Origin: Bacteroides sp. UBA1773
GTDB taxonomy: Bacteria; Bacteroidota; Bacteroidia; Bacteroidales; Bacteroidaceae
Length of the DNA: 38,815 nucleotides
Assembly: GCA_002315285.1 (NCBI GenBank)
Contig: DCGR01000075.1
Coordinates: 6,260 to 45,074, forward strand
Direction: 5' to 3'
Shown: in pieces, positions 1 through 7,990 of the stretch
Layout of the letters: the number at the start of each line of letters is the position of its first letter
Numbering within the stretch: the stretch's first letter is position 1
Program-made: the position numbers and the translations under genes
The notes under the pieces: model-generated
The model's database searches: none
The model's input: the letters and a program-made list of their open reading frames with translations, nothing else
Told to the model about the DNA's origin: nothing

Positions 1-2
1 CT

Positions 3-386
3 CTCACCTACAACCCAGAGAAGAACGTGTATCTCACCCTTGGCTACACCAGTGCAGCTGGCAACACCTACTTCAGGGCAATACGTTTCTCAAAGCGGAT
101 AGCCATTTACTACCATGTGGGGCAGGGCTACGCCCACACGTTTCTCAATGGCATTACGCTGTTTTGCTGGGACGGTCAGAAAGCCAAAATCATTGCCCAG
201 AAGTTCTGGGGTGGATACAACTGGCGTATTTTCTCAGAGCAATTTGCCAAGGAGCAAACAGTGATGATGCTCAAGGATTTCATTGCAGGTCAGGCAAAGG
301 CACTCGGGTCGCAGGTGAGCGAGCAACAGATGCTTTCCTTCTCGCGTGAGATAGTGGAGGAAACATATCAGAAGTGCCTGGCATAA
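3..386 (+). CDS. Hypothetical protein, paralogue of the next gene (5' end outside window)
   Basis: I do not recognise the family. The frame is open from the first bases of the window and reads through a GTG at 27, so the true start lies upstream. The 119 residues after that GTG align end to end with residues about 31-155 of the next gene's product. Shared blocks are an aromatic Y-[YF]-R-[AG]-I-R-F segment, a [RK]-R-I-A-I segment, a G-I-x-L-x-x-[FW]-[ND]-G-Q-K block, and a C-terminal helix with M-[VL]-K-D-F. There is no signal peptide or membrane segment in the visible part, so a cytoplasmic soluble protein is likely. It is followed by a 61-nt gap and its paralogue, which points to tandem duplication. 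Function unknown. Confidence 0.75.
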   Translation, partial: LTYNPEKNVYLTLGYTSAAGNTYFRAIRFSKRIAIYYHVGQGYAHTFLNGITLFCWDGQKAKIIAQKFWGGYNWRIFSEQFAKEQTVMMLKDFIAGQAKALGSQVSEQQMLSFSREIVEETYQKCLA

Positions 387-447
387 ACACGCACATCCAG
401 AGAACAGAAACAAATCGTTAACCAAAAACAAAAAAAACGAAAAAACT

Positions 448-954
448 ATGGCAACACTATCAAAAGCACTCTGCAAAGACCTGTTGGAAAGCGTTCTTCC
501 AACCTTCGGCAATCCAAGAATCCACGTTCCGGTGTGGGACAACAGTCAGAAGATGTTCATCTTCGACGAGTACGAAAGTGCAAGCGGCCACCGCTACTAC
601 CGTGGGATACGCTTCTGCAACCGGATAGCCATCGTGGAGAACGTAGGACTCTATCACAGCTGGACTTACATTGACGGGATTGAGCTGTATGCCTTCAATG
701 GGCAGAAAGTGGAACTCATACAAAAGATGAGCTACGACAAGACCTTCCGTGACGAAACTTTCATCCGAAAGGAATGCCAGCGGATGGTGAAGGATTTCCT
801 GAAGGGCGTGTGCAAGGCCAAGCGCATATCGGTGTCGGCCGATGATGTGGAAAGCCAGGCGAACGAAATGATTGACGGATGCTACAAGAGTTTCCTCGAC
901 AGCGACTACAACACTCGACTCACGCAAATCATTCCCGCAATAGAACAGAAGTAA
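448..954 (+). CDS. Hypothetical protein (tandem paralogue), upstream of the helicase
   Basis: A 168-residue protein with no signal peptide or membrane helix. I do not recognise its family. The N-terminal third looks like a beta-rich sheet of short aromatic strands. Residues about 50-90 carry Y-Y-R-G-I-R-F and R-I-A-I, then G-I-E-L-Y-A-F-N-G-Q-K. The C-terminal half is charged and probably helical. The ATG at 448 follows an A-rich stretch, usual for Bacteroidetes starts. The TAA ends only 2 nt before the helicase ATG at 957, so the two are almost certainly cotranscribed and probably translationally coupled. This suggests, without proving, a shared role in DNA or nucleic-acid metabolism. It is clearly homologous to the partial protein upstream. 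Confidence 0.8.
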   Translation: MATLSKALCKDLLESVLPTFGNPRIHVPVWDNSQKMFIFDEYESASGHRYYRGIRFCNRIAIVENVGLYHSWTYIDGIELYAFNGQKVELIQKMSYDKTFRDETFIRKECQRMVKDFLKGVCKAKRISVSADDVESQANEMIDGCYKSFLDSDYNTRLTQIIPAIEQK

Positions 955-956
955 GC

Positions 957-3005
957 ATGAGCCAACAGATTCAGATAGACACGCAAAACAGGCAGCAGAT
1001 GCTCGCCTATGAGCTGATAGTCCACACGAACAGCAGCTTCTTCCTTACAGGACGTGCCGGGACAGGCAAGACTACCTTCCTGCGCAACGTGCAGCAGATG
1101 ACCGACAAACAGTTCATTACGCTGGCACCTACCGGAGTGGCAGCCATCCTTGCAGGAGGGAACACGATTCACTCGTTCTTTGGATTGCCGATGGAGGTCT
1201 GCACGCCTGGCACTTGCGGCAAGATGAACGACACACGCATCCTGACGTTGCTACACGCCGACACCATCATCATTGACGAGGTGTCGATGGTGAGGTGTGA
1301 CATCGTGGATGCAATAGACTACACCATGCGCAAAGTGTTGCGCACGACACAGCCTTTTGGAGGCAAGCAGGTGATTTTCGTAGGCGACATGTTCCAGCTT
1401 CCTCCCGTAGTGAAGCAGGGTGTGGAGCATGAAATACTGCACGACATCTATCAGACTGACGATTTCTTCTTCTACAAGGCCAATGCCATCAAGCGAATGC
1501 GTCTGGTGAAGATAGAGTTTCAGAAGGTATATAGACAAGACGATGACAAGGAGTTCCTGCGAATCCTGGAGAATGTGCGCCTGAACAGGGTAACTCCTGA
1601 AAACATCATGCTCCTGAACCATCGCATCATGCGACCGAAGGAGGAGGATGGCATGGTGATAACCCTTACCTCGCTCAACAAAACGGCAGATGAGATAAAC
1701 CGGAAACGGCTGGACGAGATAGGGTGTGAGGAATTCGTTTACAAAGGAGCCATACAGGGAAAGATGGACGACAAGACGTTGCCAGTGGAACTTAATCTGA
1801 GACTGAAAGAAGGTGCGCAGGTGATGTTCACACGCAACGACCCGCAACGCCGATGGGCCAACGGCACATTGGCAAAGGTGGTGAAGCTAACGGAGAATGA
1901 GATAAGCGTGCAACTCGACAATGGCGAGACGCATGTCGTGCCCTGTTGCTCATGGGACTCGATAAATTACGAGTACGACCACGAAACACGCAAGCTGAAA
2001 AAGGAGGTAACAGGAACATTCGTGCAATATCCCTTGAAACTGGCATGGGCCATTACGGTACACAAAAGCCAAGGAATGACCTTCGACAAGATGTCGCTCG
2101 ACCTAAGCCGCGGCCTGTTTGCGGCGGGACAGTTGTATGTGGCCCTGAGTCGTGTGCGCTCGCTCAACGGTCTGTTCCTGTCGCGTGGCATTGTTCCACA
2201 GTATGCCCATACAAGTCAGGAAATCATAGCGTACGCCAATGGCTACAACGACGAGCAACTCATAAACAATGAGATTGAGAGCGGCAAAGCCACCTATGGA
2301 CTGTTGCAACAAAACGACTACGACGAGGCCGCAAAGCAATACCTGTTATTAGCAGCAAGGAAGGCCGGGAACGGAGAGATAAAGGAAGCATTGCATCAGG
2401 TGAAACGCTTTCTCGACACATTGGTGTGCGATGAGGAACTGTACGGATGTATTGCGGAAGTACCAGGCAACCTCCTGAATTCGGGTCATTGGAGTGCACG
2501 GTTCCTAACGGCATTGTTTTGCCTGTATTCGGGGCAATTTGAGTCGGCATTGGAACAGATAGACCTCGTGCTTGAACGACACCAATGCCAGGAAGCAATG
2601 TTCATCAAGTCGCGTGCGCTTTCGAAACTTGAACGCTACGAAGAGGCAGACGCGGTGAACGTACAGATGGGAAATGCGTTTGACATGGCAATGCCGGATG
2701 CGAAGGTGCTATATATGATTGCCATGCTCAACGAAATGCACATTGGCGACCTCGGGCTTGACCTGATGAGAAAGCTTGTGGAGGCACGACCGAAGTACGA
2801 CAAGGGTGTTCTTGCGTTGAGGATGCTGATGAAACGACATGACATGACACTGGAATCGCCGAAAACGTGTGAACTGATTGAGGCTTTCAATTCGGGCATG
2901 AACAATGAGAAGTTTGGCAAACAGCTGAAACAATGCAGGAAGAAAGATTCAAAACAGGTTACGTATCTTATTCAGAGAATCAGGAAACAGGATTTCTGTG
3001 AGTAA
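957..3005 (+). CDS. Pif1/RecD-like superfamily 1 helicase with C-terminal helical repeats
   Basis: A 682-residue ATP-dependent DNA helicase-like protein. Walker A GRAGTGKTT is at residues 32-40, motif Ia with T-L-A-P-T-G at 55-60, Walker B D-E-V-S-M at 107-111, and the Q-containing motif G-D-M-F-Q-L-P-P at 143-150. The UvrD_C_2-type C-terminal motor part has A-W-A-I-T-V-H-K-S-Q-G at 363-373 and Y-V-A-L-S-R-V-R at 394-401. This arrangement is typical of Pif1-like proteins. After about residue 440 the sequence becomes helical and TPR-like (paired helices rich in A, L, Y and E) to the end, a tail absent from minimal Pif1. The ATG at 957 is chosen because it follows the preceding stop by 2 nt and leaves a normal lead-in to Walker A; an in-frame upstream start at 879 would overlap the previous gene. 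Substrate and pathway are not visible; replication or repair is the default inference. Confidence 0.88.
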   Translation: MSQQIQIDTQNRQQMLAYELIVHTNSSFFLTGRAGTGKTTFLRNVQQMTDKQFITLAPTGVAAILAGGNTIHSFFGLPMEVCTPGTCGKMNDTRILTLLHADTIIIDEVSMVRCDIVDAIDYTMRKVLRTTQPFGGKQVIFVGDMFQLPPVVKQGVEHEILHDIYQTDDFFFYKANAIKRMRLVKIEFQKVYRQDDDKEFLRILENVRLNRVTPENIMLLNHRIMRPKEEDGMVITLTSLNKTADEINRKRLDEIGCEEFVYKGAIQGKMDDKTLPVELNLRLKEGAQVMFTRNDPQRRWANGTLAKVVKLTENEISVQLDNGETHVVPCCSWDSINYEYDHETRKLKKEVTGTFVQYPLKLAWAITVHKSQGMTFDKMSLDLSRGLFAAGQLYVALSRVRSLNGLFLSRGIVPQYAHTSQEIIAYANGYNDEQLINNEIESGKATYGLLQQNDYDEAAKQYLLLAARKAGNGEIKEALHQVKRFLDTLVCDEELYGCIAEVPGNLLNSGHWSARFLTALFCLYSGQFESALEQIDLVLERHQCQEAMFIKSRALSKLERYEEADAVNVQMGNAFDMAMPDAKVLYMIAMLNEMHIGDLGLDLMRKLVEARPKYDKGVLALRMLMKRHDMTLESPKTCELIEAFNSGMNNEKFGKQLKQCRKKDSKQVTYLIQRIRKQDFCE

Positions 3006-3016
3006 GTGTATGATTC

Positions 3017-3265
3017 TTACTGAGAATAGTCGTTTGACAACAAAGTAACAAGTCCCTTCCGCACTTCGCCATTGGAGTAATCCTTCTCGCCTCGGAAATA
3101 GCTGGCCAAAGTGGAGACCAGCAACGACTTTCCGAAACGACGAGGGAGACACAGGAAGCAAACACGTTTCCAGGTCAAGGCATATACAAGGTCGGTCTTA
3201 TCGACATAGACCATCTTCTCCTCGACGAGGGTGCTGAAAGTTTGTGTTCCAATGGGGTAAAGCAT
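3017..3265 (-). pseudogene. Truncated AAA-ATPase-like gene (PF09820-type N terminus only)
   Basis: The 82-codon frame starts with ATG at 3265, 19 nt after the stop of the OmpA-type gene, and ends in a stop at 3017. It matches the N terminus of the AAA-ATPase-like / PD-(D/E)XK nuclease-like proteins common in Bacteroidales. It has Y-P-I-G-x-Q-x-F near the start, then V-Y-V-D-K-T-D-L-V, then the Walker A-bearing stretch P-R-R-F-G-K-S-L-L. Full proteins of this family are roughly 500 residues or more. Here the frame stops soon after Walker A and the helicase gene ends 12 nt beyond, so the rest of the ATPase and the nuclease-like domain are missing. It is best read as a decayed remnant. Expression as a short peptide cannot be excluded. 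Confidence 0.75.
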
Positions 3266-3284
3266 GACATTCCAGACGGGATGC

Positions 3285-4232
3285 TTAGTTGACCGACACG
3301 GCACTAACCGGAACGGTGCCATTATCGGCCGGCATGACGGCTGGGTGGGTGGCAGCAGGAACCACCTCGGAAGTCGTGGCTTCAGCTGGAGCCTGGTCAA
3401 TCAGTTCAAGGAACTGGTCGAGCTGAGGAGTGACAATGATTTGTGTGCGACGATTGCGCTGGCGACCCACCTCATTGTCGTTGTCCTGCACTGGATTGTA
3501 TTCGCCTCGACCTGCAGCCGACAGGCGCTTGGGGTCGACACCATACTTGTTTTGAAGTTCCTGCACCACGGATGATGCGCGCAAGCAGCTGAGGTCCCAG
3601 TTGTTGCGGATGTTAGGCTTCGAGATAGGCACATCGTCGGTGTTACCCTCTACCAGTACCTCATACTCCTTGTAGTCGGTGATAATCTTTGCAATCTTGG
3701 AGAGTGTTTCGGCTGCACGGCTATTGATTTCGTAACTGCCCGAACGGTAGAGCATGTTGTCGGCAAGCGATATGTAAACCACTCCTTTCAACACCTGCAC
3801 ATCCACATCGCGCAGTTCATCGCGAGTGAGCGAACGCGTGAGGTTGTTGGTGAGAATCATGTTGAGCGAGTCGGATTTTGACTTCGCATTGACCAACTGC
3901 TTGATGTACTGATTAGAGGCATTGATTTCATCGACGAGTTTCGAAATGTTCACATTGCCTGCCGTGTTTTGAGCGATACTGTTGTCGAGCGAGAGTTTCA
4001 GGTCGTTATACTCCTGACGCTGACGAGCATTGAGTTGCTGGGCCTCAGCCAAACGTTCGTCCAGACTCTTACTACGGGTGTCACACTGAGCCAACGCAAT
4101 CTGAGCTTCCTGATAACGCGCCTGCAAGTCGGCATAATCGCCTTGCAAAGCTACCAAATCCTTTTTCGCCACACAACCGACAAACAAGAAAGATGCCGAT
4201 AAGGCAATAATCATACAATTTCTGATTTTCAT
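3285..4232 (-). CDS. OmpA family lipoprotein with coiled coil
   Basis: A 315-residue outer-membrane-anchored, peptidoglycan-binding protein by family. It has a lipoprotein signal with a lipobox ending L-F-V-G-C, so Cys20 would be lipidated. A heptad-like coiled coil spans about 25-115 (rich in L, Q, A and E). An OmpA C-terminal domain follows at about 150-270, with E-G-N-T-D-D-V-P, the peptidoglycan-contacting N-W-D-L-S-x-x-R-A segment and N-R-R-T-Q-I-I-V. The last 40 residues are a low-complexity A/T/P/V tail beyond the domain. It is divergent from metG and has its own promoter (boxes at 4256-4263 and 4282-4285). A decayed AAA-ATPase gene sits 19 nt downstream. The role is probably envelope integrity; no specific partner is visible. 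Confidence 0.9.
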   Translation of the reverse strand: MKIRNCMIIALSASFLFVGCVAKKDLVALQGDYADLQARYQEAQIALAQCDTRSKSLDERLAEAQQLNARQRQEYNDLKLSLDNSIAQNTAGNVNISKLVDEINASNQYIKQLVNAKSKSDSLNMILTNNLTRSLTRDELRDVDVQVLKGVVYISLADNMLYRSGSYEINSRAAETLSKIAKIITDYKEYEVLVEGNTDDVPISKPNIRNNWDLSCLRASSVVQELQNKYGVDPKRLSAAGRGEYNPVQDNDNEVGRQRNRRTQIIVTPQLDQFLELIDQAPAEATTSEVVPAATHPAVMPADNGTVPVSAVSVN

Positions 4233-4255
4233 AATTCCAAGTATTTAATTCGCGA

Positions 4256-4285
4256 CAAAAATACAACTAAAATATGAATAACAAA
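4256..4285 (-). promoter_or_regulatory. Bacteroidetes-type promoter of the OmpA-type gene
   Basis: Read on the minus strand, a TTTG -33 element (4282-4285) and a TATTTTTG -7 element (4256-4263, fitting TAnnTTTG) are separated by 18 nt. The predicted transcript would begin about 20 nt before the ATG at 4232. Confidence 0.65.
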
Positions 4286-4338
4286 ACCTACGTCTTGAAA
4301 TTAAGCTTAAATAACATTACCAATTCCAAAATTATATG

Positions 4339-4346
4339 TACTTTTG
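4339..4346 (+). promoter_or_regulatory. -7 promoter box of metG
   Basis: TACTTTTG fits TAnnTTTG. It lies 24 nt before the ATG at 4371 and rules out an in-frame TTG at 4344 as the start, since that codon would lie inside the promoter. No clear -33 TTTG is seen at the expected distance. Confidence 0.6.
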
Positions 4347-4370
4347 CCAAAAATAACAAATGACTATTCA

Positions 4371-6434
4371 ATGAGCAAGCAATTCAAAAGAACTACCGTC
4401 ACATCGGCTCTCCCCTATGCCAACGGTCCGGTGCACATTGGACACTTGGCTGGCGTGTATGTTCCTGCCGACATATATGTGCGTTATCTTCGGCTGAAGA
4501 AGGAGGATGTGCTGTTTGTGGGAGGATCGGACGAGCACGGAGTGCCCGTGACCATCCGTGCGAAGAAAGAGGGTTGCACACCCCAAGACGTAGTGGATCG
4601 TTACCACAACCTGATAAAGAAATCGTTCGAGGAATTTGGCATCTCGTTCGATGTGTATAGCCGCACCACAAGCAACGTGCACCATCGGTTCGCAGCCGAT
4701 TTCTTCCGCAAGCTTTACGATGATGGCAAGCTGAAGGAGATAACGGAGGAACAGTTTTGCGACGAGGTGACAGGTGAGTTCCTGACCGACCGAAACATTG
4801 TGGGTGAATGTCCACGCTGTCATGCCCAAGGTGCCTACGGCGACCAGTGCGAAAAATGTGGAGCGACCTTGTCGCCCGAGGAACTGATCAACCCCACCAA
4901 CAAGAACAACCCGGGACATGGACTGGTGAAACGTCCCACCAAGAACTGGTATCTGCCATTGGGCGACTATCAGGAATGGCTGAAGCAATGGATTCTGGAC
5001 GGACACAAGGAATGGCGCACGAACGTGTATGGACAATGCAAGTCGTGGCTCGACATGGACCTTCAGCCACGGGCAATGACCCGCGACCTGGACTGGGGTA
5101 TTCCCGTGCCAGTAGAAGGTGCCGACGGGAAGGTGCTGTATGTGTGGTTTGACGCTCCCATCGGATACATCTCGAACACCAAGGAACTGTGCGACAAGAA
5201 CCCTGACCGCTGGGGACGCTGGCAACAATGGTGGCAGGACGATGATACCCGACTGATCCATTTCATCGGGAAAGACAACATCGTGTTCCACTGCCTGATA
5301 TTCCCTGTAATGATGAAGGCACACGGAGAGTACATCATGCCCGACAATGTGCCCGCCAACGAATTCCTGAACCTGGAGAACGACAAGATTTCCACCTCGC
5401 GCAACTGGGCCGTATGGCTGAATGAATATCTGGTGGATTTCCCCGGAAAGCAGGATGTGCTGCGCTATGTGCTCACAGCCAATGCGCCAGAAACGAGAGA
5501 CAACAACTTTACGTGGAGTGATTTTCAGGCACGCAACAACAACGAATTGGTGGCTGTATATGGCAATTTCGTAAACAGAGCTCTCCAACTGACCAAGAAA
5601 TATTACAACGGACTTGTTCCTGGCTGCGGCGAACTGACTGACTACGACAAGGAAACGCTGAAGGCTTTTGCCGATGTGAAAGGCGAACTGGAGAAGCTTC
5701 TGGACAACTTCAAGTTCCGCGAGGCACAGAAAGAGGCCATGAACCTGGCACGAATCGGCAACAAGTACTTGGCCGACTGTGAGCCTTGGAAAATCATCAA
5801 AACAGATGCCGCGCGGGTGGAGACAATCCTTCACATCGCCCTACAGCTTGTGGCAAACCTCTCCATTGCCTTCGAACCTTTCCTGCCATTCAGCAGCGAG
5901 AGACTCCGCCGGATGCTCAAGATGGAAAGTTTTGAGTGGAATCAGTTAGGAAGAACCGACCTGCTGGCCATGGGTCATCAGCTGGCAGAACCGGAATTGC
6001 TGTTCGAAAAAATTGAGGACAATGCCATTCAGGCACAGTTGGACCGATTAGAGGCCATCAAAAAAGCCAACGAAGAAGCCAACTACGTGGCGAACCCCAT
6101 CAAACCCATCATCGGATTTGAAGACTTCGAGAAACTGGACATCCGTGTGGGTACGGTTTTGGAATGCCAACGTGTGCCGAAGATGAAGAAACTGCTACAA
6201 TTCAAGATTGCCGACGGACTGCAAAACAGGACCATTGTCAGCGGCATTGCCGAGCACTACACACCCGAAGAACTGGTGGGCAAACAAGTGCTCTTCATTG
6301 CCAATCTTGCCCCAAGAACATTCAAGAATGGATTGGTGAGCGATGGCATGATCCTGAGTGCTGAAAATTATGATGGCAAACTGGCTGTAACCTCATTGCT
6401 ACGCGAAGTGAAGCCTGGCAGTGAAGTGAAATAG
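4371..6434 (+). CDS. metG: Methionyl-tRNA synthetase with C-terminal tRNA-binding domain
   Basis: A 687-residue cytosolic enzyme that charges tRNA-Met with methionine. The class I signature H-I-G-H is at residues 22-25. A zinc knuckle with Cys147, Cys150, Cys160 and Cys163 sits in the connective region. The second signature is the variant K-I-S-T-S at 339-343 in place of K-M-S-K-S. The anticodon-binding helical domain follows, then an EMAP/Trbp111-type OB fold from about residue 575 (D-I-R-V-G-T-V at its start), which is common in bacterial MetG of this length. The start at 4371 is set by the upstream promoter box. It is transcribed alone and ends at a strong hairpin (6459-6496). Confidence 0.97.
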   Translation: MSKQFKRTTVTSALPYANGPVHIGHLAGVYVPADIYVRYLRLKKEDVLFVGGSDEHGVPVTIRAKKEGCTPQDVVDRYHNLIKKSFEEFGISFDVYSRTTSNVHHRFAADFFRKLYDDGKLKEITEEQFCDEVTGEFLTDRNIVGECPRCHAQGAYGDQCEKCGATLSPEELINPTNKNNPGHGLVKRPTKNWYLPLGDYQEWLKQWILDGHKEWRTNVYGQCKSWLDMDLQPRAMTRDLDWGIPVPVEGADGKVLYVWFDAPIGYISNTKELCDKNPDRWGRWQQWWQDDDTRLIHFIGKDNIVFHCLIFPVMMKAHGEYIMPDNVPANEFLNLENDKISTSRNWAVWLNEYLVDFPGKQDVLRYVLTANAPETRDNNFTWSDFQARNNNELVAVYGNFVNRALQLTKKYYNGLVPGCGELTDYDKETLKAFADVKGELEKLLDNFKFREAQKEAMNLARIGNKYLADCEPWKIIKTDAARVETILHIALQLVANLSIAFEPFLPFSSERLRRMLKMESFEWNQLGRTDLLAMGHQLAEPELLFEKIEDNAIQAQLDRLEAIKKANEEANYVANPIKPIIGFEDFEKLDIRVGTVLECQRVPKMKKLLQFKIADGLQNRTIVSGIAEHYTPEELVGKQVLFIANLAPRTFKNGLVSDGMILSAENYDGKLAVTSLLREVKPGSEVK

Positions 6435-6458
6435 CCACCTATCATTGCATAAACAGCG

Positions 6459-6496
6459 AATCCGGTTTGACTCTCACCCGAGAATCAAGCCGGATT
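6459..6496. terminator. Long hairpin between convergent genes, likely bidirectional terminator
   Basis: A 17-bp stem (6459-6475 with 6480-6496) pairs completely if two G-U pairs are allowed, around a 4-nt loop (ACCC). It lies 24 nt after the metG stop and 68 nt beyond the end of the converging glycosyltransferase gene. Neither side has a T tract, so it is not a textbook intrinsic terminator. Termination or transcript-end protection is inferred from position. Confidence 0.6.
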
Positions 6497-6564
6497 TGAT
6501 GTAAGTGGTGTACAAAGGCGCTTCGGCATGACAGTAGCCAAACGACTCTCCCTCACTGATGCAG

Positions 6565-7692
6565 CTACATCAACGACAAAATGGCGCGGGTCATGTTCGA
6601 CCAAGCATATTTCCCTTTTTCCTCGACCAAACCTTGCTGAAACGACCTGAGCTTGTCATTGTCGTAAAAATCGCGCAAGGCGGCTGCGATATGCTGGCTG
6701 TCGGGAGTGACGACATAGCCCACTTTCCCATCGGGTACTATCTCGGCCAAACCTCCCACCCGGGTCACCAGCATCGGCTTCTCGAAATGATAGGCTATTT
6801 GTGTCACCCCACTTTGTGTGGCCGACTTATAAGGCTGGACCACAAGATCGGCCGCGCCAAAGTAATAACGTACCTCTTCATTGGGCACAAAATCTGTCTG
6901 CCATATCACAGAATCATTGACACCAAGTTCTTCGGCAAGTTTCCGATACTTCTCACCACCGCCATAAAACTCACCCGCCACAATCAGCCGCACATTTCTC
7001 TTTGGCAGACCGCTCTTCGCAAACGACTCCAACAGCCAATCGAGTCCTTTATAATCGCGAATGAGACCGAAGAAAAGCAAGTAACGGCTATTGGCGTCCA
7101 AGCCCAAATGCGACAAAGCCTCCTCCCGAGCGACAGGCGTGCCAAAATTGTCGTAGAGAGGATGGATGCAGCGAACCTTGGGCTTCCGTGAGTCAAACCG
7201 GCAAACATCGTGAAGCACGCTGTCGGACATTGCCACGAACCCATCCACCGCATTTACAAAATACTTAGCCAAAAGGTTGTCGCCAAAATGTCTTTCATGA
7301 GGAATGACATTGTGAAGCACTGATATCACCTTGGAAAAACGGTTCCTGCGCGCGATCCATGCTATCGTACCCAAACATGGGGCCATGAACGGATGCCAAA
7401 AGCCAATGACCACCAAATCCGGTTTCATCTGGCATATACGCGAACCTACGCGCAGCCAGTTGAATGGATTACAAGAATGGACACAGCGGGAGATTTTCAA
7501 GTCCAGAGGTGCCGGACTCTCGGAAAATTGTGTCTTGCCAGGGAAAAGGGAAGAGGGGTATTGCAATGTGAATGTAAGAATCTCGACATCATTCCCCTCG
7601 CGGACAAACTCGCGCGCGAGGCGTTCATTAAAGTTGGCTATCCCGCCCCGAAAAGGATAGGCCGTTCCAAGAACAATTATTTTCTTTTTCAT
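6565..7692 (-). CDS. Glycosyltransferase family 4 (GT-B) protein
   Basis: A 375-residue GT-B fold glycosyltransferase, presumably transferring a sugar from a nucleotide-sugar donor in surface polysaccharide or glycolipid assembly; donor and acceptor are not evident. The N-terminal domain starts with I-I-V-L-G-T-A-Y-P-F-R-G-G-I-A, the glycine-rich acceptor-side loop. The C-terminal domain has F-F-G-L-I-R-D-Y-K-G at about 209-218, the donor-domain start of GT4 enzymes, and later Q-P-Y-K-S-A-T-Q-S-G-V followed by P-M-L-V-T-R-V-G-G-L-A-E-I-V. Where many GT4 enzymes have E-x7-E, the first position here is not Glu. No membrane helix is seen. The gene stands alone between metG and the YfhO gene, with its own promoter box very close to the ATG. 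Confidence 0.9.
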   Translation of the reverse strand: MKKKIIVLGTAYPFRGGIANFNERLAREFVREGNDVEILTFTLQYPSSLFPGKTQFSESPAPLDLKISRCVHSCNPFNWLRVGSRICQMKPDLVVIGFWHPFMAPCLGTIAWIARRNRFSKVISVLHNVIPHERHFGDNLLAKYFVNAVDGFVAMSDSVLHDVCRFDSRKPKVRCIHPLYDNFGTPVAREEALSHLGLDANSRYLLFFGLIRDYKGLDWLLESFAKSGLPKRNVRLIVAGEFYGGGEKYRKLAEELGVNDSVIWQTDFVPNEEVRYYFGAADLVVQPYKSATQSGVTQIAYHFEKPMLVTRVGGLAEIVPDGKVGYVVTPDSQHIAAALRDFYDNDKLRSFQQGLVEEKGKYAWSNMTRAILSLM

Positions 7693-7699
7693 AATCCAA

Positions 7700-7707
7700 C
7701 AAAAATA
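7700..7707 (-). promoter_or_regulatory. -7-like box immediately before the GT4 gene
   Basis: Reads TATTTTTG on the minus strand, with only 7 nt between it and the ATG at 7692. If used, the mRNA would be leaderless or nearly so. No -33 TTTG is found at proper spacing. Two other matches on this strand (7842-7849 and 7894-7901) could be the real promoter. Confidence 0.35.
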
Positions 7708-7955
7708 GGAAATGTCTTTTCGCCTGTGTCACATCAAACTTTCCTCCCCCAATCCTATTGCATGAACTGCCACTAACTGGAGAAGATCGACGCATCTGTT
7801 TCCCGGTTTGCGTTCCATAGCCTTTTGAAACAATTCTTTTGCAAATATATGGCTTTATTTCGATTGTTTGGCAGCGTGCGATTTACTTTCGGCCAAATAT
7901 ACAGGTTTTTAACACAAAAAAAGGAAGCAGATGCGGCAAAGTGAGAAAAAGCCGC

Positions 7956-7963
7956 TATTTTTG
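7956..7963 (+). promoter_or_regulatory. -7 promoter box of the YfhO family gene
   Basis: TATTTTTG fits TAnnTTTG, 27 nt before the ATG at 7991. No clear -33 element. Confidence 0.55.
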
Positions 7964-7990
7964 CAGCATATTAACAAATCATAGCACAGA

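Larger units (their letters stand above)
7693..7990. other. Divergent intergenic region, GT4 gene / YfhO gene
   Basis: 298 nt between divergent genes. I see only promoter-like boxes: three TAnnTTTG matches on the minus strand (7700-7707, 7842-7849, 7894-7901) and one on the plus strand (7956-7963). No convincing small gene, riboswitch fold or repeat was found. Confidence 0.6.

Noticed and set aside
5386..5400. K-I-S-T-S in place of K-M-S-K-S in methionyl-tRNA synthetase
   Set aside because: Looks odd, but variants of this motif are common in the family and, as I recall, in Bacteroidetes; not evidence of altered function.
4368..5834. 488-codon open frame on the minus strand opposite metG
   Set aside because: Lies wholly inside metG, which has complete motifs; the translation has no recognisable domain and looks like a shadow of the real codons.
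7842..7901. Two extra minus-strand TAnnTTTG matches upstream of the GT4 gene
   Set aside because: No -33 element at proper spacing and far from the ATG (about 150-200 nt); AT-rich DNA gives chance matches, so I did not list them as separate promoters.
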